Below are positions 1 through 7,121 of a stretch of DNA of 15,102 nucleotides, one piece after another (position 1 is the stretch's first letter; every line of letters begins with the position of its first letter). The stretch comes from Calidifonticultor sp964387355 (GTDB lineage Bacteria; Actinomycetota; Humimicrobiia; Humimicrobiales; Humimicrobiaceae). Position numbers and translations under genes: made by a program. The DNA lies in NCBI GenBank assembly GCA_964387355.1, contig CAYLWJ010000180.1:1-15102 (forward strand), in the 5' to 3' direction. The notes below the pieces were generated by a model that saw only the letters and a program-made list of their open reading frames with translations, searched no databases and was not told the origin of the DNA.

Positions 1-947
1 TTATTAATTTTATTACAAACAGGCTGATAAGTATTTTAACTGTTTTTATGGCAAAAACTTTTAATTTTAATAGCGATTTAACATTTAATTTTGAATATTT
101 AAAGAACATTTATTATGAGGGATTTGCAATATTTTTAAAAACTGCTGGCATATTTTTACTATGTTCTGCAGCATTGGGTCTAATAGCTGAAATTTTTCAG
201 GTAAAACTAGTTTTTACATTTGGGCACTTACGCAATTTTTTTGACAGAATAAACCCTATTAATGGTTTTAAAAAGTACTTTTCTCTAGACTATGTGGTTG
301 GTTTTTTAAAAAACATTATTAAAGCAGTGCTAATTTCATTTATTGTTTATGCTTTAATAAAAGCAAGGATTTTTGAAATAATGTTGCTTATGGGAAGGGA
401 GCCTTCTTTTATTTCTGATAAAGTTGTTTCTCTTGTTTACCAAATAGGACTTAGAGCAGCTCTTGCAATGCTTGCAATAGCAGTTTTTGATTATTTTTTC
501 CAGAAAAACAGGTATGAAAAAAGAATAATGATGACGCGACAGGAAATTAAAATGGAGTTAAAGCAGCAGGAAGGAGATCCATTGCTAAAAGTAAGAAGAA
601 AGTCTAAGCATCTGCAACTTGCTAGAGCAAGAATGATGAAAGAACTTCCAACTGCAGATGTAGTAGTCACAAATCCCACAACTTATGCAGTTGCACTAAA
701 ATACAGACCTGATTTTAATGCTCCAAAAGTTATAGCTAAAGGCATGCGGCTAATCGCAGAAAAAATAAAGAAAGTTGCAATAGAAAATGATATACCAATA
801 ATTGAGAATGTTTTTATAGCTCAAACAATTTATAAAACCTGTGAAATCGGTCAGGAAATAACACCAGAATTGTATAAAGCTGTTGCTGAAATTTTGGCAT
901 ATGTTTATAAAATTAAAGGAAATTACAGGGAGTTAGGTCTTATATGA
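1..947 (+). CDS. flhB: Flagellar type III export switch protein FlhB (5'-partial)
   Basis: FlhB is an inner-membrane part of the flagellar type III export gate. Its cytoplasmic domain switches export from rod/hook to filament substrates. The frame is open from base 3 to the window edge. The Met at 48 is internal: the residues before it (ITNRLISILTVF) continue the first membrane helix, so roughly 50 N-terminal residues lie upstream. Counting from that Met, membrane helices lie near 27-50, 84-104 and 128-150. They are followed by the conserved linker MTRQEIKMELKQQEGDP (162-178) and the cytoplasmic switch domain. The self-cleavage site, NPTH in the family, reads NPTT here (209-212, bases 672-683) inside an otherwise standard DVVVTNPTTYAVALKY. 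The stop overlaps the flhA start (ATGA), which suggests translational coupling. Family assignment is secure; whether the protein cleaves itself is not. Confidence 0.97.
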   Translation, partial: INFITNRLISILTVFMAKTFNFNSDLTFNFEYLKNIYYEGFAIFLKTAGIFLLCSAALGLIAEIFQVKLVFTFGHLRNFFDRINPINGFKKYFSLDYVVGFLKNIIKAVLISFIVYALIKARIFEIMLLMGREPSFISDKVVSLVYQIGLRAALAMLAIAVFDYFFQKNRYEKRIMMTRQEIKMELKQQEGDPLLKVRRKSKHLQLARARMMKELPTADVVVTNPTTYAVALKYRPDFNAPKVIAKGMRLIAEKIKKVAIENDIPIIENVFIAQTIYKTCEIGQEITPELYKAVAEILAYVYKIKGNYRELGLI

Positions 948-3010
948 GAACAACTATTGGATTATTAACAAAAAATGTAGATGTTTTGGTAACATTTTTA
1001 ATAATATTTATAATTTTAATGATGATTATACCAATACCGCCGGTTGTGATGGATGTTTTACTTGGATTTAATATTGCTTTAAGTTTTGTGATTTTTCTCA
1101 TTTGTATTTATACATTAAAACCGCTTGACTTTTCAATTTTTCCTTCAATTTTACTTATTGCAACTATGTTCAGGTTGTCTTTAAATATTTCATCAACTAG
1201 ATTAATTTTACTTAATGGTTATGCAGGAAATGTAATAAGCTCGTTTGGTAATTTTGTAGTTAGGGGTAATTTTATAGTTGGATTTATAATTTTTTTAATA
1301 CTTGTAATAATAAATTTTGTTGTAATTATTCAGGGCGCCAACAGAATTGCTGAAGTTGCAGCTCGTTTTACGCTTGATGCATTGCCTGGCAAACAAATGT
1401 CAATAGATGCAGATTTAAATGCCGGTATTATTAGTGAAGAAGAGGCAAGAAAACAAAGGGAGGTAATAGCATTGCAAGCTGATTTTTATGGAGCTATGGA
1501 TGGCGCAAGTAAGTTTGTTAAAGGTGATGCAATTGCAGGTTTAATCATTGTTATAGTGAATTTATTCGGTGGTTTGGCTATTGGTGTTATACAAAGAGGC
1601 CTTACATTTAGCGAGGCTTTGAAAACTTATAGCTTGCTTACTGTTGGCGATGGACTAGTTTCTCAAATACCAGCTCTTTTAATATCGGTTGCTACAGGAT
1701 TGATAGTTACAAGGGCATCTTCAGACAGCAATTTAAGTAAACAAATTTCTATTCAATTTTTAGCTCAACCTAAGGCAATTGGGATTGCTGCTGCAGTGGT
1801 TTTTTTAGTTGGACTACTGCCAGGAATGCCAAAATTAGCATTTTTTGCTTTAGGAGCGATTATTGGATTTTTAGCTTATTTTCAATCAAAAAAATTAAAA
1901 AAACAGAAAGAATTAGAAAGACTTCAGGAAGAAGAGCTTGAGAAAAAGGCTCTTGAATCAAGTTATGATGAAATTGAACAGGCTCTTTACTTAGATATAA
2001 TAGAATTAGAGTTGGGTTTTTCACTGATTGGCCTTGCAGATTCAAAAGAATTCGGAGACCTTGAAACAAGAATTGATTTAATAAAAAAACAAATAACAAG
2101 TGAAACTGGCTTTATTGTTCCACAAATTAGAATTAGAGATAATATTCAGCTAGAAGATAATTCTTATTGCATAAAAATTAAAGGTATTAAAGTGGCTGAA
2201 GGAAAAATTTATGCAGACAGAGTAATGATTCTTAACCCTGAGAATACAGGCTTTGATATTGATGGATATGATGCTGTAGAACCAGTTTTTAACCTTAAAT
2301 CTCGCTGGATAGAAATTAAAGATAGGTATTTAGCAGAAGAAAAAGGGTATACTGTAATAGACCCTGTAACAGTTCTTGTTACACATATATCGGAGGTAAT
2401 TAAAGAAAACGCTCATGAGATTTTAGGTGTTGCAGATGTTCAAAATCTTCTTGACAAACTTTCAAAACATAACCCAATTGTTGTAAAAGAAGTGATTCCT
2501 AATAAGTTGGAATTAAGCGAACTTCATATAATACTTAAAAACTTATTAAAGGAAAGAATACCTATAAAAGATTTGACAACTATTCTTGAAACTTTATTAG
2601 TAAAAGCTAAAGTTACTAAAAACACGGATATATTAACAGAATATGTAAGACAAAGTCTTGCAAGATCAATTACTTACTTGTATCAAAACCCGCCAGGTGT
2701 TATTTCAGCAATAGTAGTTGATCCAGATATTGAACAGAGTATATTAAATTCACTAAAACAAGATGAATTTAATATTCGTTTAATTTTAAACCCTGAAATG
2801 TTAAATAATATAATAGAAGAAATAAAAAGAGTTGTTGAACAGGTATCTTCAAAAGGATTAACACCAATAATACTATGTTTATCACCAGTAAGACCACACT
2901 TAAAACAAATGGCTGATAGGGTTAAATCAAATATTGTTGTTTTATCCTACGAAGAAATAACTGAGGATGTTAAAATTGAACCGGTGGGAATTATAAAATT
3001 GACAAAATAA
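944..3010 (+). CDS. flhA: Flagellar export gate protein FlhA
   Basis: FlhA is the large export-gate subunit of the flagellar type III secretion system. It couples proton motive force to export, and its cytoplasmic ring binds substrate-chaperone complexes. At 688 residues it has the normal family length. The N-terminal half (about 15-315) contains several membrane helices. Between them lies the FHIPEP-family signature from R134 to G161 (RIAEVAARFTLDALPGKQ, then MSIDADLNAG), followed by the conserved charged KGD at 193-195. A charged linker (about 315-345, KLKKQKELERLQEEELEKK) leads into the cytoplasmic domain, which extends to the C terminus. The ATG overlaps the flhB stop and has a TTAGG ribosome site about 6 bases upstream. 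Gene order flhB-flhA is the common one in flagellar operons. Nothing is truncated and the identification is secure. Confidence 0.98.
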   Translation: MRTTIGLLTKNVDVLVTFLIIFIILMMIIPIPPVVMDVLLGFNIALSFVIFLICIYTLKPLDFSIFPSILLIATMFRLSLNISSTRLILLNGYAGNVISSFGNFVVRGNFIVGFIIFLILVIINFVVIIQGANRIAEVAARFTLDALPGKQMSIDADLNAGIISEEEARKQREVIALQADFYGAMDGASKFVKGDAIAGLIIVIVNLFGGLAIGVIQRGLTFSEALKTYSLLTVGDGLVSQIPALLISVATGLIVTRASSDSNLSKQISIQFLAQPKAIGIAAAVVFLVGLLPGMPKLAFFALGAIIGFLAYFQSKKLKKQKELERLQEEELEKKALESSYDEIEQALYLDIIELELGFSLIGLADSKEFGDLETRIDLIKKQITSETGFIVPQIRIRDNIQLEDNSYCIKIKGIKVAEGKIYADRVMILNPENTGFDIDGYDAVEPVFNLKSRWIEIKDRYLAEEKGYTVIDPVTVLVTHISEVIKENAHEILGVADVQNLLDKLSKHNPIVVKEVIPNKLELSELHIILKNLLKERIPIKDLTTILETLLVKAKVTKNTDILTEYVRQSLARSITYLYQNPPGVISAIVVDPDIEQSILNSLKQDEFNIRLILNPEMLNNIIEEIKRVVEQVSSKGLTPIILCLSPVRPHLKQMADRVKSNIVVLSYEEITEDVKIEPVGIIKLTK

Positions 3011-3028
3011 GCGATAGGGAATTTAGCT

Positions 3029-3319
3029 ATGGAAAACATAGAAAATTATAAAGATGATAGCGATAGTAAAAAGCTGGCAAAACAAGAAAATTACTCAAAG
3101 CTATATGAGATATACAAGGATATAGAAAAGGATAATATCAACTTGAGTATTCAAAAATTCAAGCTGCATTGGCTCTTAATTGTTTTAGCAATTTTTATTA
3201 CATTTTTATTAGGTTTTTTAAATGAAGTTACATTTTTCGAAAATTTAAACAGGTGTTTTTATGCTGGCAGTATTTTTTGGCTTATAGCTGAAATAATTGA
3301 CTACATTTTAAAAAATTAG
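3029..3319 (+). CDS. Small two-helix membrane protein, unidentified
   Basis: I do not recognise a family. The 96-residue product has a charged, Lys/Asp-rich N-terminal part (1-45, likely helical) and two hydrophobic segments at about 48-66 (HWLLIVLAIFITFLLGFLN) and 76-94 (CFYAGSIFWLIAEIIDYIL). It looks like an inner-membrane protein with a cytoplasmic head and a helical hairpin. It begins 18 bases after flhA stops, in the same orientation, so it is probably co-transcribed with flhBA. This is inference from spacing only. The ribosome site is weak (AGGGAA, about 8-13 bases upstream of ATG). Its reading frame, base composition and position support a real gene. A flagellar role is possible but not shown. 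Confidence 0.7.
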   Translation: MENIENYKDDSDSKKLAKQENYSKLYEIYKDIEKDNINLSIQKFKLHWLLIVLAIFITFLLGFLNEVTFFENLNRCFYAGSIFWLIAEIIDYILKN

Positions 3320-3391
3320 TGCATTTTAAATGATTTTTAACAAATTTTTTAACAATTTTTATTAAAAAGCCTTTTTATTAAATAAAGTTTA
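3320..3391. other. Short convergent spacer with 12-base direct repeat; no clear terminator
   Basis: This AT-rich spacer separates the flhBA-side genes from the convergent FAH gene. It contains two adjacent 12-base near-copies (ATTTTTAACAAA at 3333-3344 and TTTTTTAACAAT at 3345-3356). There is a small symmetric element TAAAAAG-C-CTTTTTA (3363-3377), and a 9-base perfect inverted repeat AATAAAGTT/AACTTTATT (3381-3389 and 3398-3406), whose right arm lies in the end of the FAH gene. Either could act as a weak bidirectional transcription stop, but neither has a GC-rich stem, so I do not call a terminator. Confidence 0.4.
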
Positions 3392-4150
3392 TTAAATAAC
3401 TTTATTCACAAGCTTTCCTATTTTTTCTATTTCACAAATTATGGTATCTTGTGGTTTTAGGAATTTTTTTTCTTTTGAAAAAGCCCCAACTCCTGCTGGT
3501 GTTCCTGTAGCAATAAGATCTCCCTCTTTTAATGTAATTGATTGGGAAATAAAGGAAATTAATTCAAAAACTTTAAAAATCATTTCACTTGTGTTTGAAT
3601 CTTGCCTTAGCTCACCATTTACGTAGGATTTTAAAAATAAATTTTGGGGGTTTTCAATTTTATCCTTAGGCACAATTACTGGACCAATGGGCGCAAAGGT
3701 GTCAAAGCTTTTTGCCCTAAACCATTGCCCATCAGATTTTTGTATATCCCGAGCTGTAATATCATTTAAAATAGTATAACCATAAATATAGTCTATTATT
3801 TTTTCAGGCGGAACGTTTTTAATTTCTTTTTCAATGACTACGGCAAGCTCCACTTCATAGTCTAGCTCTTTTGTTTGTGGTGGATATATTATATCTTGCC
3901 CATTTTTAATTACTGCAGTGTTTGCTTTGCAGAATAAAACAGGTTTATCGGGAAATCTCCCATCTTGTTCTTTTATATGTGATTTATAGTTCATACCAAC
4001 ACAAATTATTTTACCTGGAATATAAGTGTTAATGTCAAATTTTGAATGTTTATCTATGTGGACATTTGGAACTTTAAAAGTTTCTGTAAAATTCGTAAGT
4101 ATTTTTTCTGTATTATTAGCTTTATTACTTTCAGCTTTATTACTATTCAT
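3392..4150 (-). CDS. Fumarylacetoacetate hydrolase (FAH) family protein
   Basis: This is a soluble metal-dependent enzyme of the FAH superfamily, whose members hydrolyse or isomerise/decarboxylate C-C bonds in oxo-acids (fumarylpyruvate, acylpyruvate, 2-hydroxyhepta-dienedioate and oxaloacetate-type substrates). The 252 residues fit the short single-domain members. Core motifs are KIICVGMNYKSH (47-58), KPVLFCKANTAV (69-80), the metal ligands E99 and E101 in DYEVEL with D130 in LNDITARD, then KSFDTFAPIGP (147-157) and GTPAGVG (216-222). The first 45 residues are variable, Asn/Lys-rich, and contain a 15-base tandem repeat (AGCTTTATTACT at 4118-4129 and 4133-4144 on the plus strand). The ribosome site AGAGGA lies 7 bases before the ATG. 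The gene is divergent from nuoA with no visible pathway partners, so the substrate cannot be named. Confidence 0.93.
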   Translation of the reverse strand: MNSNKAESNKANNTEKILTNFTETFKVPNVHIDKHSKFDINTYIPGKIICVGMNYKSHIKEQDGRFPDKPVLFCKANTAVIKNGQDIIYPPQTKELDYEVELAVVIEKEIKNVPPEKIIDYIYGYTILNDITARDIQKSDGQWFRAKSFDTFAPIGPVIVPKDKIENPQNLFLKSYVNGELRQDSNTSEMIFKVFELISFISQSITLKEGDLIATGTPAGVGAFSKEKKFLKPQDTIICEIEKIGKLVNKVI

Positions 4151-4244
4151 TAATTTTTCCTCTTTCTTTTTAATTTATTAATTTTAACTAATAAGTTTTT
4201 GCTAAATAGTTTATAAAAATTTTAAAAATTTTGAAAATTTTTTA

Positions 4245-4272
4245 TTTAAATTAATTTTAATAGTGCTATAAT
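4245..4272 (+). promoter_or_regulatory. Candidate extended -10 promoter for the nuo operon
   Basis: TGCTATAAT at 4264-4272 is a perfect extended -10 element (TGnTATAAT) for a housekeeping sigma factor. A poor -35 (TTTAAA, 4245-4250) lies 16 bases upstream, which is tolerated by extended -10 promoters. Transcription would start near 4279 and give a leader of about 170 bases that includes the repeat cluster before nuoA. In sequence this AT-rich, chance TATAAT matches are common, so the TG extension is the main support. Confidence 0.4.
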
Positions 4273-4346
4273 TTTTTAAAGTTTTTTTAAATTAATACAA
4301 TATAATTATAATGTTTAATACGATTTAATTTGTTGGTATCTTAGCT

Positions 4347-4416
4347 TTTTAATGTATTAATTTAATAATGTTTTAATGTATTAATTTTTAATGTATTAAT
4401 GTCCTAATGTCCTAAT
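4347..4416. repeat. Short direct repeats in the nuoA leader
   Basis: The 15-base unit TTTTAATGTATTAAT occurs three times without mismatch: 4347-4361, 4371-4385 and 4386-4400, the last two in tandem. It is followed directly by two tandem copies of GTCCTAAT (4401-4408, 4409-4416). The cluster ends 32 bases before the nuoA ATG and would lie in the mRNA leader if the promoter above is used. TAAT recurs throughout. A regulatory role (leader structure or AT-binding protein) is only a possibility; replication slippage explains it equally well. Confidence 0.85.
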
Positions 4417-4448
4417 ATAAAATAAAAAATTTCATGAACTGAGGGTAA

Positions 4449-4820
4449 ATGCAAGAACAGTTTGTGATAAATTATTTTACAGTTGGCTTATTTTTTATAG
4501 TTAGTATTTTGTTTGTACCCTTGGTAGTTTTTATAACTAAGTTTTTAGCTCCTTATAATCCTACTGAAGAAAAGTTATTGATTTATGAATGTGGTGTTCC
4601 TCCAAGACCTGGTCTTTTTGCACATTTTTATGTTAGATATTATATTTTTGCATTTTTATTTGTTATTTTTGACGTTGAAGCCGTTTTTCTATTTCCATGG
4701 GCAGTTTATTTTAGGCAGCTTGGTATTTCTGGAATTGTAACTGTTTTTATTTTTATTATTATTCTTATTCTTGGATTAGTTTATGCAGTAAGAAAAGGAA
4801 TTTTAAAGTGGGTTACTTAG
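4449..4820 (+). CDS. nuoA: NADH-quinone oxidoreductase (complex I) subunit A
   Basis: NuoA is a small three-helix membrane subunit at the junction of the peripheral and membrane arms of complex I, next to the quinone chamber. At 123 residues it is of usual length. Helices lie at about 10-30, 62-87 and 94-114. The loop after helix 1 carries YECGVPP (46-52) with the conserved Cys48. Helix 2 carries the conserved acidic pair in FDVEAVFLFPW (74-84; D75, E77). The ATG has GAGGG 3 bases upstream. It is the first gene of the operon, and its last 13 bases overlap nuoB. Confidence 0.97.
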   Translation: MQEQFVINYFTVGLFFIVSILFVPLVVFITKFLAPYNPTEEKLLIYECGVPPRPGLFAHFYVRYYIFAFLFVIFDVEAVFLFPWAVYFRQLGISGIVTVFIFIIILILGLVYAVRKGILKWVT

Positions 4821-5290
4821 AAGGTAAGTTTAAAAAGCCAAATATAATTACATTATCATATGATAAACTTATGAATGCAGCTAGGAGCAGGTCATTATGG
4901 TATCTTACTTTTGGTGTAGCTTGTTGTGCAATAGAGTTTATGGCAGCTGCAGCTTCTCACTATGATTTTGAAAGATATGGAATGTTTTTTAGGGCATCGC
5001 CTAGGCAGGTTGATATGATTATAATTTCAGGAACAATAACTAGAAAATATGCACCTGTTGTAAAAAGAATATATGAGCAGATGGCTGAGCCAAAATACGT
5101 TGTTGCAATGGGTTCTTGTGCAATTTCTGGTGGCCCTTTTTACGATTCATATAGTGTTGTTCAGGGGGTTGATAAGGTTATACCTGTAGATGTATACGTT
5201 CAGGGCTGTCCACCTAGACCAGAGGCACTGTATTTAGGTTTATTAAAGTTAAAAGATGTTATAAACAGACAGACGATCGTTGTTAAGTGA
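4808..5290 (+). CDS. nuoB: Complex I subunit B, cluster N2 carrier
   Basis: NuoB holds iron-sulfur cluster N2, the last cluster before quinone. The four expected ligands are visible: the adjacent pair C39-C40 in GVACCAIEFM, C104 in MGSCAISGGPF, and C134 in VQGCPPRPEA. At 160 residues it has normal length. The start is GTG at 4808, overlapping nuoA by 13 bases, with AAGGA in the end of nuoA about 8 bases upstream, so translation is likely coupled. No ATG is available before the conserved N-terminal region. It pairs with NuoC and NuoD to form the quinone-binding module. Confidence 0.97.
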   Translation: MGYLEGKFKKPNIITLSYDKLMNAARSRSLWYLTFGVACCAIEFMAAAASHYDFERYGMFFRASPRQVDMIIISGTITRKYAPVVKRIYEQMAEPKYVVAMGSCAISGGPFYDSYSVVQGVDKVIPVDVYVQGCPPRPEALYLGLLKLKDVINRQTIVVK

Positions 5291-5404
5291 AGCGCTAATT
5301 TTAATAAAGAGAACCACTAATTTTAAAATTTTAATTAGGTGATACATTTATCAATGTAGATATAGAACTAATTAATATAAAAATTAATATAAAAATTAGG
5401 GTTT
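5291..5404. repeat. nuoB-nuoC spacer with tandem 12-base and dispersed 10-base repeats
   Basis: This 114-base spacer has no convincing reading frame. It contains CTAATTTTAA twice (5295-5304, 5317-5326). It also has a perfect tandem pair of ATTAATATAAAA (5371-5382, 5383-5394), running into a partial third copy (ATTA) that leads to the weak ribosome site TTAGGG (5396-5401) of nuoC. An unused SD-like TTAGG also occurs at 5335-5339. Confidence 0.75.
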
Positions 5405-5923
5405 ATGGAAATTACAGAGTATAGTTACAAAAAGATTGACAATCAAGATGTAATAAAAACAGTTGAAGAAAAAGCAAAAAATGCTGACATCTTAGCCAAT
5501 TTTTGGGAGTTTAGAGGTCAGATTTTTTGTTATATTGATGCTAAAGATATAAAGAGTTTTTGTAGAATTTTAAATCAGGATAGCGAACTTAGCTTTGAGT
5601 ATTTAAAATGTCTTACTGCTGTAGATTATGTTGATTATTTAGAAATGGTTTACTGTCTGTATTCTTTTAAAAATAATTGGTCTATCAATATTAAAGTAAA
5701 ATTAGATTCTAAAAATCCTCAAATAGATTCAATCACTGACATTTATAGAGGGGCTGATTGGCATGAGAGGGAGATGGCGGAAATGTTTGGAATAAATATT
5801 ATTGGTCATCCAAACTTAAAACCGCTTCTTCTTGCAGGCGATGAGGGAGTAAATCCTTTACGTAAAAGTTTTGAAATAAAGTGGGAGGAAAGGCAATATG
5901 TACCTCCTGCAAAATTTGAATAA
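5405..5923 (+). CDS. nuoC: Complex I subunit C
   Basis: NuoC is a peripheral-arm scaffold subunit, homologous to mitochondrial 30-kDa NDUFS3, which packs against NuoD and NuoB. It contributes no cofactor. The 172-residue protein carries the family signature near its C-terminal half: GADWHEREMAEMFGI (116-130), then GHPNLKPLLL (134-143) and a basic end with PLRKSFE. In some bacteria nuoC is fused to nuoD; here the two are separate, 34 bases apart. The ATG is preceded by TTAGGG at short spacing. The 3' end of the gene, including its stop, is duplicated in the following spacer. Confidence 0.95.
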   Translation: MEITEYSYKKIDNQDVIKTVEEKAKNADILANFWEFRGQIFCYIDAKDIKSFCRILNQDSELSFEYLKCLTAVDYVDYLEMVYCLYSFKNNWSINIKVKLDSKNPQIDSITDIYRGADWHEREMAEMFGINIIGHPNLKPLLLAGDEGVNPLRKSFEIKWEERQYVPPAKFE

Positions 5924-5941
5924 ATTCAAAATTTGAATAAA
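5910..5941 (+). repeat. 15-base duplication of the nuoC 3' end
   Basis: CAAAATTTGAATAAA occurs at 5910-5924, where it encodes the last NuoC residues and its TAA stop, and again at 5927-5941 in the spacer, offset 17 bases with no mismatch. The two copies are also partly complementary to each other (AAATTTGAA against TTCAAAATTT) and could form a weak bulged hairpin after the stop. The likely origin is tandem duplication across the gene end. Confidence 0.85.
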
Positions 5942-5957
5942 TAATACTGTTAACATT

Positions 5958-7088
5958 ATGCTTTATGAAGAAAATGAAATTTTAGTAGATGATTTGCCGA
6001 AGGATTTTATGGAGGTTAACTTTGGACCTCACCATCCTTCAACACATGGAGTTTTTAGATTTGTTGCAAAAATCGATGGTGAAAAAATTATTGATATAGA
6101 ACCAGTAATTGGCTATCTTCATAGAGGAATAGAAAAAATTGCTGAAAACAGAACATATATTCAGTTTAAGCCACTTGTAGACAGGTTGGATTATACAGGT
6201 GCTTTAAATAATGAGCTTTGTTATTGCCTAACAATTGAAAAGTTGATGGAGATTGAAGTTCCACCGCGTGCTCAGGCAATAAGAGTCATTTGTGCAGAGT
6301 TAAATAGAATAGCAGCGCACTTAATCTTTTTTGGTTCAATTGGACTTGAAACCGGTGCTTTTACTCCACTTTTATTTGGATTTTTAGATAGGGAAAATAT
6401 ACTTTCTTTGTTAGAGATGCTTGCAGGCGGAAGGCTGACTTTTAATTATATAACTATAGGTGGAGTTAGGCAGGACATTCCAGCAGGTTTTCATGAAAAA
6501 TTTGAAAAATTTAGAAAAGAATTTCCAATAAAATTAAAAAGATATGCTGATTTAATTTCTGGTAATGAAATTTTTATAAACAGATTAAAAAACATTGGAA
6601 TATTAAAAAAAGAGGATCTTTTTAACTGGGGTGCAAGTGGTCCCACGCTTCGTGGTTCTGGTGTTAAATTTGATATAAGAAAAGTTGAGCCTTACAGTGG
6701 TTATGAAAAATATGATTTTGATATACCTGTAGGGTCAAATGGGGATGTATATGACAGGTATATGGTTAGAATGGAAGAAATGAGGCAGTCTTTGAGGATA
6801 GTTGAGCAAGCACTTGACAGTCTTCCGGGCGGTGAGTTTCAAGCTAAAGTTCCAAAAATCATAAAACCCCCAGAAGGAGAGCTTTATATGAGAAATGAAG
6901 GTACAAAAGGTGAAATTGGCTTTTATTTGGTTAGTAGGGGCGAGAAAAGCCCGTATAGGTTAAAAATTAGAACGCCTTCTTTTTCTCATTTAAACATGCT
7001 TGGTTTTGCATTAAAAGGTGCTTATATAGCTGATGCAATAGTTATACTTGGAAGTTTTGATACAGTAATGGGAAGTTGTGATAGGTAA
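5958..7088 (+). CDS. nuoD: Complex I subunit D, quinone-site subunit
   Basis: NuoD (49-kDa subunit family, related to the large subunit of NiFe hydrogenases) forms the quinone-reduction site with NuoB. The 376-residue protein begins with the loop that reaches the quinone, FGPHHPSTHGVFRF (22-35). H30 corresponds by motif to the quinone-contacting His, and Y79 in VDRLDY to the quinone-contacting Tyr of Thermus Nqo4. Further conserved blocks are GYLHRGIEKIAENRTYIQ (52-69), ELNRIAAHL, and the C-terminal DR. Hydrogenase-type nickel ligands are absent, as expected for a complex I subunit. The following gene is nuoH: nuoE, nuoF and nuoG are missing at the position where bacterial operons usually carry them. 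No strong ribosome site is visible before the ATG. Confidence 0.97.
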   Translation: MLYEENEILVDDLPKDFMEVNFGPHHPSTHGVFRFVAKIDGEKIIDIEPVIGYLHRGIEKIAENRTYIQFKPLVDRLDYTGALNNELCYCLTIEKLMEIEVPPRAQAIRVICAELNRIAAHLIFFGSIGLETGAFTPLLFGFLDRENILSLLEMLAGGRLTFNYITIGGVRQDIPAGFHEKFEKFRKEFPIKLKRYADLISGNEIFINRLKNIGILKKEDLFNWGASGPTLRGSGVKFDIRKVEPYSGYEKYDFDIPVGSNGDVYDRYMVRMEEMRQSLRIVEQALDSLPGGEFQAKVPKIIKPPEGELYMRNEGTKGEIGFYLVSRGEKSPYRLKIRTPSFSHLNMLGFALKGAYIADAIVILGSFDTVMGSCDR

Positions 7089-7089
7089 T

Positions 7090-7111
7090 TTTTTAAATAG
7101 TTTTTAAGGAG
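7090..7111 (+). repeat. 11-base tandem pair carrying the nuoH ribosome site
   Basis: TTTTTAAATAG (7090-7100) is followed directly by TTTTTAAGGAG (7101-7111). The second copy supplies the AAGGAG ribosome site of nuoH, 10 bases before its ATG. The first copy differs at only two positions, both inside the SD core, as if it were a decayed or detuned duplicate. Confidence 0.8.
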
Positions 7112-7121
7112 CTAGTATTTT

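Larger units (their letters stand above)
4151..4448. other. Divergent AT-rich intergenic region between FAH gene and nuoA
   Basis: No gene is visible in these 298 bases. The region holds the FAH ribosome site (minus strand, 4158-4163), long A/T tracts, a candidate promoter for the nuo operon, and a repeat cluster close to nuoA. Two further TATAAT hexamers overlap around 4301-4312 but lack a good -35 and sit in a run of A and T. The nuoA ribosome site GAGGG is at 4441-4445, 3 bases before its ATG. Confidence 0.7.

Noticed and set aside
48..50. ATG as the true start of FlhB
   Set aside because: The frame stays open to the window edge and the residues upstream continue the first membrane helix; FlhB would lack its conserved N-terminal segment.
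3441..3626. Plus-strand ORF opposite the FAH gene
   Set aside because: It is the shadow of the FAH-family coding sequence, whose motifs are all on the minus strand.
4301..4312. Overlapping TATAAT hexamers as promoter
   Set aside because: No recognisable -35 or TG extension; the TGCTATAAT at 4264-4272 is better supported.
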